DNA of 64,000 nt, taken from contig CAKNFJ010000002.1 of the NCBI GenBank assembly GCA_930633495.1, positions 1 through 64,000 of the forward strand, read 5' to 3'. Below the pieces are notes generated by a model. That model did not search any database. It was not told the DNA's origin and saw only the letters and a list, made by a program, of their open reading frames with translations. The DNA is from Hyphomicrobiales bacterium (GTDB lineage Bacteria; Pseudomonadota; Alphaproteobacteria; Rhizobiales; Beijerinckiaceae). Below, piece after piece: positions 43,897 through 53,377 of the stretch (the first letter of the stretch is position 1; each line of letters opens with the position of its first letter). Position numbers and translations under genes: made by a program.

Positions 43897-46590
43897 TTAA
43901 GCCCTCCGTCTTTGCGGAGGAGGCGCCGGCGGCTTTCCCTTTGAAGGATTGGTCGGTTTCGCTGGCACGTCCTTTCGATCCGGGAAGATCGCGTGATCGC
44001 AGTTATCGGAAGCGCCTCGGGTCCAGTTGTTGCAGGCAAGGAAGGCCTTGCCCTTGTTGGGCCCATCCTTCGTGATCGTCCGCCGTATCATCTTGCCTTT
44101 GCCGCACTTCGGGCATGGCTGCCCCTCGCCGGCGATCGGCCGGCCCTTGATCTTCTGTTCCGACGTCCAGGCGAAATGCTTACAGGCGTCGTCCTTGGTG
44201 AAATCGGCCGCGCTGCAGCGGATGTAGCTGCGCCCCTTGTTGGGCCCGTCCTTCTGAACGATGCCGCTCTGCAGCTGTCCCTTGCCGCAATCCGGGCACG
44301 GCTTGCCGTCGTCCGGGCTAGAGGCCTTCTCGACATCGGTCCACGCGAAATTGCGGCAGCCGCCTTCGGTCTTGAAGTCGATCGCCGAGCAGGAGATGAA
44401 CGGCCGGCCGGCGTTCGGCCCCTTCTTGGTCGAGACACGCGACGTCATGGTGCCCTTCCCGCACTCGGTGCAAGCCTTGCCCTCGTCGGGATGCTTAGGC
44501 GCTTCCTTGAAGCCTTCCGGCCGGCCGCGGTAGCGACACTGGGCGTTCGGGTCATCCTTGATGAAGTTGTCGCAGCGCAGGAAGCGTTTGCCCTTGAAGG
44601 CATCATCGAAGGGCCATGTGCGGGTGCGCAGCGTGCCCTTCTTGCATTCAGGGCAGGTATCGCCATGGCCGGGCAGCGGCTTCACGCCAAGGGCCGCGAC
44701 GTTGACCGGTTGGGTCTTCGCCTCGTCGATCAGGATGCGAATGGCCCGCTCTTGCTCGGCCATGAAGCGGTCGAGGGTGAACTCCCCGTCCCGGATCTTC
44801 TCCAGGTAGGTTTCCCAAAAGGCGGTCATGTCCGGGCTGGAGACCTTTTTTGGCAGCAGGTCTATCAGCGCGCGTCCGAGCGGCGTCGATACGATGATCG
44901 ATTTCTTGCCTTTGGATTTTCGGACGATGTGTCCGACATCGATGAGCTTGGTGACGATCGCTTTTCGCGTTGCGGCGGTCCCGAGCCCAGAGCTCTCCTT
45001 CAGCTGCTGTTTGATCTGCGGATTCGTGACGAAGCGATGGATCGCCATCATGGCGTCGATCAGGCTCGCGTCATCGAAGTGCGCCGGGGGCTTGGTACGC
45101 TTGGGGCCAAGTTCAGTGGCCTTCACGTCCACCGGATCGCCCTTGGCCATCGCAGGTAGGGTTCCCTCGACCTCTTCCTTGTCGTCATCGTCGTCAGCCT
45201 CGGCGCCGAAGACTTTTTTCCAGCCTACATCGACGATGCGCTGACCGGTCGCCTTGAACCGATCCGCCCTGTCGCCTTGAGGAACGGATACGGTGACAGC
45301 TGTCGACTCGTACCGATAATCGGGGTGGAATTGAGCAATGAAGGTCTTCGCGATGAGCATGAAAACACGCTTCTCATTGCCCGACAGAGCTGCGATCCGA
45401 GAGGGCGTCGCCTCGGTTGTCGGGACAATGCCGTAGTGGTCAGAGACCTTGCTGTCGTTCCAGACCGGCGACCGAAGCTTGAGGTCGGCCTGGGCGGCGT
45501 GCTCTGCCAGATCGGCTGCCTTGGCCAGATTGGCGATGATTTGGGGCGCCTCTTCTGTGAGAAGCGTCGTGGGAAGGTAATCCGATTCAGGCCGAGGATA
45601 TGAGGTTAGGCCGGTATCATAGAGCTTCTGCGCGATCGCATCCGTCTCTTCGAGCTGCAGCCCGAGCTTGCGAAAGCACGCCTTTTGAAGCGAGCCTGCC
45701 GAAAACGCCAGCGGAGGCGGCGTGTGCTTCGGTGTCTTTTGGAGGTCGGACAAGGTCCCCGCCTTCCCCGCAACCCGGTCAATTACAGCTTGCGCGACCG
45801 CCTTGTCGAGCAGCTGTCCGTCGGCATTCTGCCCGGGTGTGTCCTCGGGCATGATCCAGCTTGCCTTGAACGATCCGTTCGCGTGCTGGAAAATAACCCC
45901 GGGGATGAAGTGATCGACCGGCTTGAAGTTTTCGATCTCGCGATCGCGATCGACGACGAGCTTCAGAGTGGGTGTCTGAACTCGGCCGACCCGAACCTCG
46001 ACGCCGTCGACGCCAGCCTGGCGCACGACGATTGCGAAGGCGCGCGTGGCATTAAGCCCATGGATCCAATCTGCCCGCTGGCGCGCCAAAGCGGCGTGGG
46101 AAAGATTCCGCTTCTCGGCATTCGGAAAGGCTTCGCGGACCGCCTTCTGGATAGCGCTGTCGGTCATCGACTGGATCCAGACCCGCTTCACATTGGCAGC
46201 GAACGGGTCGAGGCCATATTTCAGCAGGATCTCGTCGATAATCAGCTGACCTTCGCGTTCGGCGTCGCCCACATGAACGATCTCGTCGGGCTTCTCCCGA
46301 AGGCACTGGCTGATGGCCTTGATCTCGCCGGACATGTCCTGCCGAGCCGACATTTTCCACTCGGTCGGCACGAACGGAAGCGTATCGAGTCGCCAGCTCT
46401 TCAGGATCGGGTCGTATTCTTCGGGCTTGGCGTTTTCGAAGGCGTGACCACGCGTCCAGGTGACGGTGTCCTGTCCGACCTTGATAAGGCCCTGACCGTT
46501 GCTCTGGCTCGCTCCCGTTATTGCGGAGACCGCCTTGGCGATCTCGCGTCCCAGGGACGGCTTCTCGGCGATGTAAAGCCTGCGGACCAC
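43897..46590 (-). CDS. topB: type IA DNA topoisomerase (topoisomerase III)
   Basis: The enzyme nicks and passes single strands to relax or decatenate DNA. This 897-residue protein has the TOPRIM start RRLYIAEKPSLGREIA, the acidic VGDAEREGQLIIDE motif, and the active-site tyrosine Tyr331 in GLTSYPRPES. The C-terminus carries four tandem zinc-ribbon modules (CPEC, CTEC, CPDC, CPKC), more than chromosomal TopB usually has. The start is GTG 46590 with GGAG upstream. Plasmid topoisomerase III copies commonly serve replication termination and transfer. Confidence 0.92.
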   Translation of the reverse strand: MVRRLYIAEKPSLGREIAKAVSAITGASQSNGQGLIKVGQDTVTWTRGHAFENAKPEEYDPILKSWRLDTLPFVPTEWKMSARQDMSGEIKAISQCLREKPDEIVHVGDAEREGQLIIDEILLKYGLDPFAANVKRVWIQSMTDSAIQKAVREAFPNAEKRNLSHAALARQRADWIHGLNATRAFAIVVRQAGVDGVEVRVGRVQTPTLKLVVDRDREIENFKPVDHFIPGVIFQHANGSFKASWIMPEDTPGQNADGQLLDKAVAQAVIDRVAGKAGTLSDLQKTPKHTPPPLAFSAGSLQKACFRKLGLQLEETDAIAQKLYDTGLTSYPRPESDYLPTTLLTEEAPQIIANLAKAADLAEHAAQADLKLRSPVWNDSKVSDHYGIVPTTEATPSRIAALSGNEKRVFMLIAKTFIAQFHPDYRYESTAVTVSVPQGDRADRFKATGQRIVDVGWKKVFGAEADDDDDKEEVEGTLPAMAKGDPVDVKATELGPKRTKPPAHFDDASLIDAMMAIHRFVTNPQIKQQLKESSGLGTAATRKAIVTKLIDVGHIVRKSKGKKSIIVSTPLGRALIDLLPKKVSSPDMTAFWETYLEKIRDGEFTLDRFMAEQERAIRILIDEAKTQPVNVAALGVKPLPGHGDTCPECKKGTLRTRTWPFDDAFKGKRFLRCDNFIKDDPNAQCRYRGRPEGFKEAPKHPDEGKACTECGKGTMTSRVSTKKGPNAGRPFISCSAIDFKTEGGCRNFAWTDVEKASSPDDGKPCPDCGKGQLQSGIVQKDGPNKGRSYIRCSAADFTKDDACKHFAWTSEQKIKGRPIAGEGQPCPKCGKGKMIRRTITKDGPNKGKAFLACNNWTRGASDNCDHAIFPDRKDVPAKPTNPSKGKPPAPPPQRRRA

Positions 46591-46708
46591 TCATGAGCTC
46601 CGAATTGAGAGCGCAAGTTTCAGGGCAATTCTTGAGCAAATCAAGGATTGATGCGTTATTCCTCATGCGGGAGCTGATGGCGGCCCCGCTCCTGAACCCG
46701 AGATACCC

Positions 46709-47614
46709 TTGCCGAACACCGTGAACCAGCCTTTCGATCTCACCCCCGGCGTCACCAGGCCGGCTGGCCGGGATGCGCTCGCGCGGGCCTTTCGCGCGAA
46801 GACCCGCACGGTGTTGCCGAGAAGCCGCGGCGCGTCGTGGCCGGGACCGGGAATGATCGGGCTTGTGTCGTCGGAGGTCGAGAAGAATGAGCTCGTCAGC
46901 CGTGGCGCTTACATCGATTCCTACAAGCGCCTCTCGATTCCCCGATCCGAGGCCACTAAGGACGAGTGGCAGCCATTCGTTCCGTTGATCGCACGCAAAG
47001 CGTTCGTCCCGCTGATGACCGAGATGATCCCGGAAAGCTCCTTCGGCGCGTCGCTCACCAATCTGCTGACCGAGGCGGCCTGGAAGGAGATACGTCAGCG
47101 GGCCTATCGAGCCGCGGGCCATGTCTGCCAGTGCTGCGGAGAGAGTTCAGGGCCTCTGGAATGCCACGAGGTCTGGAGCTTCGACGACGAACCCGTGGCG
47201 GACGGGTGGTGCCGGCAGACGCTTCGGCATCTCATTTCGGCATGTCATGACTGCCATGCCCTCTTCCACCCAGGATTGGCTTCGCTACGCGGGCGTTCAG
47301 ATGCCGTGATCGAGCGCATCAAAGCCGTCAACGAATGGACCACGCAGGAGCAGGTGATCGCTGCTCAGCACACCAACCGGCTCTTTCTCGAACGGAGCCG
47401 CAAGCGGTGGGCACTGGATCTGAGTATTCTTGAGGTCGACGGCCCGCTCCCGTTGAAGCCGAACTGGAGCTTCAGCGAGCGCTCTGGCGTCCTGGCGGCG
47501 CGGACCCGGACTGGATTGTCCCGCACCCGGATCACCGGCCTCCGCCACGGGCTCACCTTGGCGAACGGCGAGACAGTTTTCGAACAGGCGCCCCCTGCGA
47601 TGACTAGGCCCTAG
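46709..47614 (+). CDS. HNH-type nuclease-like protein
   Basis: This protein has 301 residues from TTG 46709 (GTG 46721 or ATG 46853 are possible starts; no strong ribosome site separates them). The HNH-like core lies near residues 135-195: HVCQCCGES and LECHEVWSF, then SACHDCHALFHPG, giving two CxxC pairs that would hold zinc and the His of the HNH pocket. Target unknown. It is divergent from topB, and the gap carries AAGGATTGA (46643-46651). Confidence 0.7.
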   Translation: MPNTVNQPFDLTPGVTRPAGRDALARAFRAKTRTVLPRSRGASWPGPGMIGLVSSEVEKNELVSRGAYIDSYKRLSIPRSEATKDEWQPFVPLIARKAFVPLMTEMIPESSFGASLTNLLTEAAWKEIRQRAYRAAGHVCQCCGESSGPLECHEVWSFDDEPVADGWCRQTLRHLISACHDCHALFHPGLASLRGRSDAVIERIKAVNEWTTQEQVIAAQHTNRLFLERSRKRWALDLSILEVDGPLPLKPNWSFSERSGVLAARTRTGLSRTRITGLRHGLTLANGETVFEQAPPAMTRP

Positions 47615-48192
47615 AGCTTGGGGCCCGCGGGCTCGTCTGTCTGTTGTTCGTAGCTCTGGTCGAAGCTCAAAAAGGCCGGATCGACCTTGTCGGTCAGCCA
47701 GACGCCATTGTCTGCCTGCCAGAACAGGTGACCGGCAGCCCACATCTCGGACGCGGCCACAGTGAGGACCACCGGCCGGCCGTGACGGCCGCCGACCTTG
47801 AGGGCGGTCGGGATATCCATGGAGAGATGGACCTGCTGGCGACCACGAGGCTCCAGCCCGGTTGCAAAGATCGAGTCGAGGGATGCTGCCGCGGTGCCGT
47901 GGAAGAGCACCGCAGGCGGCTCCTTCGGCACGAGCCCGAGCTCGACCTTGATCGAGTGGCCCTGCGCGGCCCGGATGAAACGTCCGTCCTCGGAGATCGT
48001 GAACCGCTTCTTGTCGCTCGTTGCAACGACCTCTTCTAGCATCGCGCGGTCGAAGCGCTTGCCCGCCTTTTTCGACTTGGCAAGCAGATCGTCAATGCGC
48101 ACCCAGCCGGCGGCGTCGAGCTTGATGCCGATCTCTTCAGGCGCATGTCTGAGCACGAAGCTCAGGAACTTGCTGACGTCGCGGACGCTCAT
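47611..48192 (-). CDS. kptA: RNA 2'-phosphotransferase KptA/Tpt1
   Basis: KptA removes an internal RNA 2'-phosphate by transferring it to NAD+, releasing ADP-ribose cyclic phosphate. The 193-residue protein shows the Tpt1 hallmarks: FVLRHAPE (Arg15-His16), the wing domain DDLLAKSKKAG, FTISEDGRFIRAAQGHS, VLFHGTA and QVHLSMD, HGRPVVLTV. The catalytic Arg/His set appears intact. Bacterial KptA roles are unclear; with RtcB on the same replicon it forms a possible RNA-repair pair. Confidence 0.9.
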   Translation of the reverse strand: MSVRDVSKFLSFVLRHAPEEIGIKLDAAGWVRIDDLLAKSKKAGKRFDRAMLEEVVATSDKKRFTISEDGRFIRAAQGHSIKVELGLVPKEPPAVLFHGTAAASLDSIFATGLEPRGRQQVHLSMDIPTALKVGGRHGRPVVLTVAASEMWAAGHLFWQADNGVWLTDKVDPAFLSFDQSYEQQTDEPAGPKL

Positions 48193-48303
48193 TGTTGGTT
48201 CCTATCCGAGTTCCGCAATCCTTCGTTTGCGAAGCTCGTGACGACTTCGATTCGGGCCGCACAGGCAAATGCAGACATGATCCTATCTAGCATGCCGGTG
48301 AGC

Positions 48304-51300
48304 TCAGGGGGACGGTGCAGGCGCCGCGGCGGGTTCGGGCTCTTCCATCAGCGCCTTGGCGACGTGCTGGCGATAGCTTCCCGAGAAATGGAAAGCGTGC
48401 CCGGCCTTGAGGAAAGCAGCCACGACCGCCGGCGTATTCGGCAGCGCTACCCGAGCGGCGCGATCCTTGCTGCCGGCGAACGGGCCGGTTACCGCCAGGA
48501 TCTCGTCGGTCAGGAAGGCCTTCAGCGTCTTTGGCCGCGCGGTGAACGAAACCACCAGGTGTGGGCGATCCACATAGATCGCCGCCCGGTCGTCCGGAGC
48601 GTCCGCATCGGTCGTCAGCTCGCCGCCGGCGCGCAGCACAGCGAGCGCGCCCTTCAGCGACGTCGTGCGGCCCTCCAGCGCATGGATGGCGTCCTGCTTG
48701 TTCTTGGGGATCAGCATGGCGCGGTGGCCGACGCCGTTCGTGTCGGTCCAGAGGACCGAGGATCCCCATTTCTGATTGCGGGCGGCGATAACGGCCCGAA
48801 CCAGGTTTCCATCGAGGACCTTGCGGCGCTCGGGGACATGGCCTGAGGGGGCCTTGTCGAAGCGAGCCAGGGCAACCGGATTCGGCGGCCCGCGCCAGGG
48901 CTGTACGAGGATCCCTGCCTCAGAGTGCACCCCTGCTGCAGAGATCACACGAGGCCGCTCGTCGCCAGGGATCGCGTAGCGGATCGTCCACTGGCCCGGG
49001 TGAGCCACCTGATCCTTGTCATCCGGCGGCCGCACTTCCAGGACAAGGCCGGTCTCCAGGCCTTCCTCGCCGGGGATCTGGATCGAGCAACCCGGTCGCC
49101 ATGACGCAATCAGACCCTGGAGGTGGTTGAGCTTGGCATCCTGGTTCTGGACGGCATTGCCCTTCGGATCCTTCAGCGCCTGCTCGACATTGAGGTAGCG
49201 CTTGGAGAGTGCCGCGAACCGCAGCTTCGGCCGCAGCTTCTCGATCGCCTTCTTGTGGTCTGGGAAACGCTCATTGGCGGCCTTGGGGGTCTTCTCCTCG
49301 GCTTCCTCGATCATGCGCAGGATCTCGTCGGCCTTGAGGGGCTTTGCCTCACGCATGCGCTCGATGGTCGTGACGGTCACCGGCCGGCCGAACACCTCCC
49401 CATCGCGAGGGTCGCCCGGTTCGAAGATCTCGCGGGCGATGACCTTCCACTCACCGTCGAGTTCGCGCGCACCACGCGGGTTGCGACCGCGCGCTGCGAG
49501 ATCCTGCGTCATGGCCACATGGGCGGCCACGACCTCGTCATAGAGGCGGTCCTGCTCCTGTGAGGGCAACAGGATCAAGCGAGAGAGGAACTTGTTGATG
49601 TGATAGAGCTCGGTCGCTGCCTTTTCGGGGTCAGGCAGCTTCATCGCGATGAACATCCGCTCGGCCAGGCCCGGCCTATCCTCGAGGAGGCGCTTGCACA
49701 CTTCGTTGCCCACCTGATCGATGATATCGGGCACGTCCATCGACGTTGCGTTTTCGGCGCTGCCCGTGACGTTGGCGGACATCTGCGCCATCTTGTTGTT
49801 CTGAAGTGCGAGGTTGCGGGTCTCCATGGGAAGCCCGGTAGACAGCGTCTCGAACGTCGGGGTCGAGACCTGGCCGCGGCGGTTCACACGCCCGAAGAAC
49901 TGCATCCGCTCGACGACGTTTGATGCGATCTGAAGCTCGATCATCTTGCGCCGGCGACGATCGCGAACCTTCTCCGAGGCATGCAGCGACAGGCCGGTCG
50001 ATGCTGCCCTGGTGATGACGAGCGCGTCCGACCGCCCCGAGTTGAACCCGGCGACCTGGGCGACCCGGTCCTGCTTGGGCAGCTGGACATACTCGGAGCC
50101 GATGACGCGGACCGAGCGCGCAGAGATTTCCTCTGCCTTCCAGCCCGTCCCAAGCCGCTCGCCCTCGCGCTCGATGGCGGCACGGATGTCGTCGATGGGT
50201 GAGAGCGAAAGATCGGGAAACGCCGCGATCATCTCCCGCACCTTCTCGCCCGCGGCGATCATGTCAGGATCTTCGATCGCGACGAGCTCCGGGTCCTTGT
50301 TCGGGACCTTCATCCGCAGGGTCAGGGTCCGATCGAGGAAAAGGCGCAAGGCATCCTTGAAGTCCGGCGGCCGGCTCTCGACCGGGAGCTCCTCGTCACT
50401 GCCTTCGAAGGCGACGTCATCGGCAGTCTCGTCCGCCCGAGTGTCCGATGCGAGCTCGCGCATGAGGCTCTCCATCGTCGACTCGACCACGACGACGGGC
50501 TTCTCTCCCCGGTTCAGGGCGGCGATGCAGCGCTCGATGTCGAGCTCGACCTTCAGAGCGGTCAGGAACTGGCGGACAATGGCAGCCAGGCCGGATCCGA
50601 AGTTGGCGGCGTACCAGAACTCCTTCCGCCGCCGGCGGGCGTTCTCGTCCTCGTCCTTCCCGCCGTTGCGGTCGTCGGCCATGTTCGTCGCCTGGCGGCC
50701 TAGTCGGGCGATCTCACTCAGAATTGGCGAGAGCGCATCAGCATACGCTCGGTTGCGCTCGGTGCGCTTGGTGTCCTCGATGACCTCGATCTTGATGTCG
50801 GAGAGATCGTGCTCACGTCGCAAATAGGCACCATCCTCAGCGAGCATCTGGGACAGAGCTTCCGAAATCGCCTGGCCGCCCGACGAGAGCACGGACATGA
50901 GGTCGGACGAGCGCATCGATGCTGGGAAAAGCCGGCGATAAGCAGCGAGGTTGCGCGGGTTCTTCGCGAAGGTCGCCGACGAGAATGTGACAGAATCCGC
51001 CTCATCCATCGCCGCGCCCAGGTTCTCCGAGGTGTTGGAGTCCCCGACCGCATTATGGCTCTCATCGCAAACCATGCGCGAGCCGCGGGCGACGCGCCGG
51101 AGGAAGTCGGCTTTGATCGAGCCAGCGCGGTTGAACTGGGAATAGGTCGCCATCACCAGCTTGGTGCCGCCCGGGAGTTCGCCGGCCTTGATGGCCTTCT
51201 GAACCACGGACGGATCCCAGGCAGGGTGAAGAACCTTGCGATCTTCACCGCCGCCCTCGCTGATTTCTGCCTCGTTGTTGAGGATGAAGGGGCGGCCGAA

Positions 51301-52050
51301 GAGTTCGAACGAGCCGATGTCGATGATGTCGCGGAAAAGGTCGGAGAACAGGTTCTCCTTCTCGGTGATGAAGATCGCGACAGAGCCCGCGTGGACGATC
51401 GCGCGAAGCACGGCAGCCACGACGCGGCCTTTGCCGAGACCGGTGGCGTCGGCGATGACGAGCCCCTGCCCTCGGTCCATGGAGTCGAGCGCCATGGCGA
51501 CGGCGTCGATCTGTTCCGGTGAAAGCGCCTTGGAAAGTTCCGCGATCGACCAGCCACACCGGCGGGACACGAAGCTGTCGACCGGGCCGTTGCGGTCCTC
51601 GATCTGCGCGAGTGCACGGCCCGTTGCCGCAGCGAGGTTGGTCGGGATCGTTGCGATCGGCTTGCCGAGCTTCGAGGCTGGCTCGTATTTGATCTGGAAG
51701 CGGTTGACCTTGGCCGAGCCGCCGACGGGCGCCAGCTTGACGAGGTCGAGAGGCGACCTCCCGGCGAAGCGCTTCCTGGTCTCCTCGAACGGAAGATGGA
51801 CGGTCCGAAACTCAGGGAAGGCCGAGCGGATTTCGCCCAGCTTGAACTGACCGCCCGGGCGTAGCCACGCCGGCGGATCTCCATCGACTTTGCGGAAGCC
51901 AACCGCTCCGAGCGCGTGGGCTGCCTTCTGATCGATGCCATGGCCTTCGATGACGACAGCGCGATGGTGCGGCTCTTTCGAGCTGTCAAATTGAGCAACG
52001 AAGATGCGGGCATCCTCTACACCCGGATCGAGCCACTCCGTCGAAGCCAT
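48304..52050 (-). CDS. strawberry-notch-type SNF2-like helicase/ATPase
   Basis: This is a large superfamily-2 ATPase of about 1248 residues, with the bacterial strawberry-notch layout. Residues around 200-215 read LVIADATGLGKGR (Walker A variant), about 330 MVCDESHNAV (DESH box), then SSATFAKNPRN. A C-terminal helicase lobe contains NVVERMQFFGRVNRRGQVST, a motif VI-like segment. Such proteins occur on many large plasmids and phages; they are thought to remodel DNA or protein-DNA complexes, but activity is not established. ATG 52050 is preferred to GTG 52062. It follows a terminator. Confidence 0.85.
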   Translation of the reverse strand: MASTEWLDPGVEDARIFVAQFDSSKEPHHRAVVIEGHGIDQKAAHALGAVGFRKVDGDPPAWLRPGGQFKLGEIRSAFPEFRTVHLPFEETRKRFAGRSPLDLVKLAPVGGSAKVNRFQIKYEPASKLGKPIATIPTNLAAATGRALAQIEDRNGPVDSFVSRRCGWSIAELSKALSPEQIDAVAMALDSMDRGQGLVIADATGLGKGRVVAAVLRAIVHAGSVAIFITEKENLFSDLFRDIIDIGSFELFGRPFILNNEAEISEGGGEDRKVLHPAWDPSVVQKAIKAGELPGGTKLVMATYSQFNRAGSIKADFLRRVARGSRMVCDESHNAVGDSNTSENLGAAMDEADSVTFSSATFAKNPRNLAAYRRLFPASMRSSDLMSVLSSGGQAISEALSQMLAEDGAYLRREHDLSDIKIEVIEDTKRTERNRAYADALSPILSEIARLGRQATNMADDRNGGKDEDENARRRRKEFWYAANFGSGLAAIVRQFLTALKVELDIERCIAALNRGEKPVVVVESTMESLMRELASDTRADETADDVAFEGSDEELPVESRPPDFKDALRLFLDRTLTLRMKVPNKDPELVAIEDPDMIAAGEKVREMIAAFPDLSLSPIDDIRAAIEREGERLGTGWKAEEISARSVRVIGSEYVQLPKQDRVAQVAGFNSGRSDALVITRAASTGLSLHASEKVRDRRRRKMIELQIASNVVERMQFFGRVNRRGQVSTPTFETLSTGLPMETRNLALQNNKMAQMSANVTGSAENATSMDVPDIIDQVGNEVCKRLLEDRPGLAERMFIAMKLPDPEKAATELYHINKFLSRLILLPSQEQDRLYDEVVAAHVAMTQDLAARGRNPRGARELDGEWKVIAREIFEPGDPRDGEVFGRPVTVTTIERMREAKPLKADEILRMIEEAEEKTPKAANERFPDHKKAIEKLRPKLRFAALSKRYLNVEQALKDPKGNAVQNQDAKLNHLQGLIASWRPGCSIQIPGEEGLETGLVLEVRPPDDKDQVAHPGQWTIRYAIPGDERPRVISAAGVHSEAGILVQPWRGPPNPVALARFDKAPSGHVPERRKVLDGNLVRAVIAARNQKWGSSVLWTDTNGVGHRAMLIPKNKQDAIHALEGRTTSLKGALAVLRAGGELTTDADAPDDRAAIYVDRPHLVVSFTARPKTLKAFLTDEILAVTGPFAGSKDRAARVALPNTPAVVAAFLKAGHAFHFSGSYRQHVAKALMEEPEPAAAPAPSP

Positions 52051-52076
52051 TCTACTCACCACCTCGTTCGCCTGAC

Positions 52077-52107
52077 GAAAAAGGGGCGGGCTGATGCCCG
52101 CCCCTTC
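52077..52107 (-). terminator. terminator between 415-residue gene and helicase gene
   Basis: AAGGGGCGGGC / GCCCGCCCCTT with a four-base loop; the minus-strand transcript ends in CTTTTT. It separates the highly signalled 52130-53377 gene from the helicase gene. Confidence 0.85.
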
Positions 52108-52129
52108 CAGTTTTCGATTGTCGCTTCGA

Positions 52130-53377
52130 TCAGAACGCCGGCGCCGGGGCGCCCGCCTCCTGGGTCTCGGGCTCCGGGGTCTGCTCGGCCTGGTCGGCCT
52201 GGGCGGCAGCGCGGCGCGCCGCGCGGCGGTTCTCGGCGTTGTCCTTGAACACCTTCGCGATGTCCTCGGGGGTGTTGGCGGTGATCAGCTCGTGGCGGCC
52301 GAGACGCGGCTGGGAGCCGCTCAGCGAACGCACGCCGGTGCCGTACCACTTGCCGACGTCGTCGCCGTCGATCTTGCGCTGCATCGGCAGGTTCGACAGG
52401 ACCCAGCCGTATTCGGTGCCCTCGTCGGTGTCGATGCGGAAGCGCTCCGCGTCGTCGATCTTGCGCTTCTGCTCGTCCGTCAGGACGGCGCCGTTCTGCT
52501 GGCGCGAGGCGACCTTGCCGCTCAGGGTCGAGTTGACACCGTAGTTGATGCGCGACTGCGGGACGGCTTCCCAGATCTGATCGGGATTGCCCGAGAGGGC
52601 CTCCGCCAGCAGGTCCTTGGTGTTGCCCTCGGTCAGCATGCGCTCGGCGAACTTCTCGACCGTCTCGTAGGCCTCGGTCTCCCGATCCCAGCGACGGATG
52701 CCCTCGGCCGAGAAGGCCACGATCGCGCCGTCTTCACGGGCGATGCCGCGGATGTAGACCGAGACGTCGACGCCGCCGGCGCCACCGATCTCGACCGCGT
52801 TGCGGACGGCCTCGACGAACGAGTCGTGGTCGTTGAAGAGCTTGCCGTCGGCCGGGTGGCTGATCACGGCCGCCTGGACCATGCGCGGCTCCTTGCCGTC
52901 ACGCTTCACCTCGCGCTCCGGACGAACGCTCATCGGGAGGTTGAGGTAGATGTACATGGTCTCAGGATTGAACGTGCCGAGCTTGCCGAACGGGCGATCG
53001 ACATACTCCGCCTCGATCATGGTGCCGCGGATCTTGCAGCGATCGAAGGCGACGTACTGACCTTCCTTCAGCGCCTCGTTGTTGTTCTTGCCCTTGGCGA
53101 TCTCGTAGACGCCGTGCTTGATGTTGGCTTCCTGCTTGCCGGGCTTGTCGGCCGAAACCTTGACCTGCACGACGGTGGTCGGCATGCCGTGCTCGTCGTA
53201 GTTGGCGACGAGGTCGTCGACCGAATTGACCAGGAGGCCGGTCAGCACGTCCTTGTCGGGGGTGCGGCCAGCCTTGTTGGCGAGCTCGGCGCCCTGGAAG
53301 AGGACGAGGACGTTCGGATACCCGTTGCCGGCGCCGCGGCCACCGGACTTGGACTGCTTGAGTGCAGCGAGCGACAT
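52130..53377 (-). CDS. hypothetical protein, 415 residues, likely strongly expressed
   Basis: ATG 53377 has AGGAG, and its own terminator follows, so it is monocistronic. The N-terminal 120 residues (YPNVLVLFQGAELANKAG ... GQYVAFDRCKIRGTM) are beta-rich and could be an OB-like domain; the C-terminus is charged with Ala/Glu-rich tail. No motif identified. Upstream lie four copies of the AAGGATT-type motif (53464-53640), more than at any other gene, suggesting tight control. A DNA-binding plasmid coat or segregation protein is one guess among several. Confidence 0.65.
   Translation of the reverse strand: MSLAALKQSKSGGRGAGNGYPNVLVLFQGAELANKAGRTPDKDVLTGLLVNSVDDLVANYDEHGMPTTVVQVKVSADKPGKQEANIKHGVYEIAKGKNNNEALKEGQYVAFDRCKIRGTMIEAEYVDRPFGKLGTFNPETMYIYLNLPMSVRPEREVKRDGKEPRMVQAAVISHPADGKLFNDHDSFVEAVRNAVEIGGAGGVDVSVYIRGIAREDGAIVAFSAEGIRRWDRETEAYETVEKFAERMLTEGNTKDLLAEALSGNPDQIWEAVPQSRINYGVNSTLSGKVASRQQNGAVLTDEQKRKIDDAERFRIDTDEGTEYGWVLSNLPMQRKIDGDDVGKWYGTGVRSLSGSQPRLGRHELITANTPEDIAKVFKDNAENRRAARRAAAQADQAEQTPEPETQEAGAPAPAF

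Noticed and set aside
43993..45159. Plus-strand frame opposite topB
   Set aside because: Shadow of topoisomerase III; the minus strand carries the active-site and zinc-ribbon motifs.
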